DNA of 14,030 nucleotides from Oscillospiraceae bacterium. GTDB lineage: Bacteria > Bacillota_A > Clostridia > Oscillospirales > JAAYXM01. Shown one piece after another: positions 13,290-14,030 of the stretch (position 1 is the first letter of the stretch; each line of letters starts with the position of its first letter). Location of the stretch: NCBI GenBank assembly GCA_017408185.1, contig JAFQVE010000565.1, positions 1 through 14,030 of the forward strand, read 5' to 3'. Made by a program: the position numbers and the translations under genes. The notes under the pieces are model-generated. The model did not search any database. It was not told the origin of the DNA and worked only from the letters and a program-made list of their open reading frames with translations.

Positions 13290-14030
13290 TCATCTACTCC
13301 CACAACTTTTAAATAGTTTATAAGTCTTTGAATCATTAAGGTCTACTTTATTATTATGCTCTGCTATTTTTATACGTACCCTGTAATTGCTGATTTCATA
13401 GCTCATGAGGTCAACCTCGGAGAATATCTTCATCGCAATAAGCAGCTTCGGAAGTGTTATGGTTCGCGTTACGGCAAAAGCGTGGCGCTTTATCGCAAGC
13501 AAAGGCGCATCGGTAACAAAGTCTGCGCGGGTTATCATTCTCCATATTTTGCCAAGCTCCTCATAGCTTACCTCGCCCTCAGCTTTCCGCCTTCCTTCTT
13601 CTGCTTCTTTCAAGCAATCAAACGCAAGCTCAAACTCTGAAATATCCGACTCGACAGGTCTTAAATCCTTTACGTGAAGCTGAACACTTTCACCGAGAAA
13701 ATTGTTTATCTCCGGCGTGAACACGATATCTGCCATATCGCCCTCAGAAACCGGAAGCTCCTCTGCACAGCGTCCGAAAAACACGCACTGGAACTTTCCC
13801 GCACACTCAACCGTAAGCTTTGTGTGGCGGTTATTCCCGATCGGCACAATACGGGTTATTCTGCATTTATTCAAACGAAGCTTCGGCGCTTCATTATCCT
13901 TCCCGTACGGCTCCATAACGCGAAGCCCGTGAAGCTGGGAAAGAGTAAGCTCCTTAGCTTTTGCTTCAAAATCAATATTGAGCACCGGAACATACTCGCG
14001 CATTTCTTCATACAGCTCTTCATTTAAAAG
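13290..14030 (-). CDS. recJ: Single-stranded-DNA exonuclease RecJ, C-terminal part only
   Basis: The frame is open to the right edge of the window (247 codons visible), so the N-terminal catalytic DHH and DHHA1 regions are outside. The visible part starts LLNELYEEMREYVPVLNIDF and has RecJ's LRVMEPYGKDNEAPKLRLNK stretch, followed by the OB-fold (GNNRHTKLTVECAGKFQCVF, EGDMADIVFTPEINNFLGES, VQLHVKDLRPVESD). The last 100 or so residues (SYEELGKIWRMITRADF to NKVDLNDSKTYKLFKS) match the extra C-terminal region found in Firmicutes RecJ. RecJ degrades single-stranded DNA 5' to 3' in recombination and mismatch repair. The ATG at 14003 is internal and not a start. It is the first visible gene of the operon; rel begins 6 nt later. 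Confidence 0.92.
   Translation of the reverse strand, partial: LLNEELYEEMREYVPVLNIDFEAKAKELTLSQLHGLRVMEPYGKDNEAPKLRLNKCRITRIVPIGNNRHTKLTVECAGKFQCVFFGRCAEELPVSEGDMADIVFTPEINNFLGESVQLHVKDLRPVESDISEFELAFDCLKEAEEGRRKAEGEVSYEELGKIWRMITRADFVTDAPLLAIKRHAFAVTRTITLPKLLIAMKIFSEVDLMSYEISNYRVRIKIAEHNNKVDLNDSKTYKLFKSCGSR

Noticed and set aside
1..14030. Search for CRISPR arrays, defence, toxin-antitoxin or biosynthetic clusters, tRNA genes and insertion sequences
   Set aside because: None was seen. All space is taken by conserved housekeeping and sporulation genes in known family contexts, and gaps are short.

Overview
The window comes from a spore-forming member of the Firmicutes, most likely class Clostridia. 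Evidence for this is a SpoIIP amidase, the spore-coat/cortex proteins YabP and YabQ, a DivIC-type divisome protein, a single long bifunctional Rel, an anaerobic HemZ-type radical SAM protein, and AGGAGG-like ribosome binding sites. Base composition is moderate and even. I see no rRNA, tRNA, transposon, CRISPR or phage gene. All 15 genes lie on the minus strand, so they are read from right to left. The longest stretch without a gene is about 170 bp (940-1111).

Right part, 14030 to 7570, read first: the 3' end of recJ (cut by the window edge), rel, dtd, a metallo-beta-lactamase-fold hydrolase, hemZ and a uridine-kinase-like nucleoside kinase. Spacing is 6 nt, 24 nt, a 4-nt ATGA overlap, a 4-nt TTGA overlap and an 11-nt overlap, so this is one tightly coupled operon. 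It joins DNA repair, (p)ppGpp metabolism, removal of D-amino acids from tRNA and general metabolism.

Middle part, 7569 to 4145: a sigma-A-like promoter (TTGATT-17 bp-TATACT) overlaps the end of the kinase gene and starts a new unit. It holds a small zinc-ribbon protein of unknown function, an MTA/SAH deaminase and a 14-helix flippase of the SpoVB/YabM type. A perfect hairpin lies between the first two genes.

Left part, 4144 to 1: mazG, hup (HU), rqcP, yabP, yabQ, divIC and yabR, which follow the conserved Firmicutes 'yab' order (flippase, mazG, yabO/rqcP, yabP, yabQ, divIC, yabR). The cluster covers nucleotide-pool cleaning, nucleoid structure, ribosome rescue, spore envelope formation and septation. 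A strong intrinsic terminator follows yabR. The last gene, spoIIP, runs off the left edge and has its own leader with a second hairpin.

No clearly new multi-gene system is present. The points most worth a second look are regulatory or structural: a terminator-like hairpin facing the wrong way before spoIIP, two A8 runs in the yabQ/divIC overlap, an 11-codon leader ORF that ends on the rqcP start codon, a MazG whose second domain has lost its metal ligands, and an uncharacterised zinc-ribbon protein with its own promoter.
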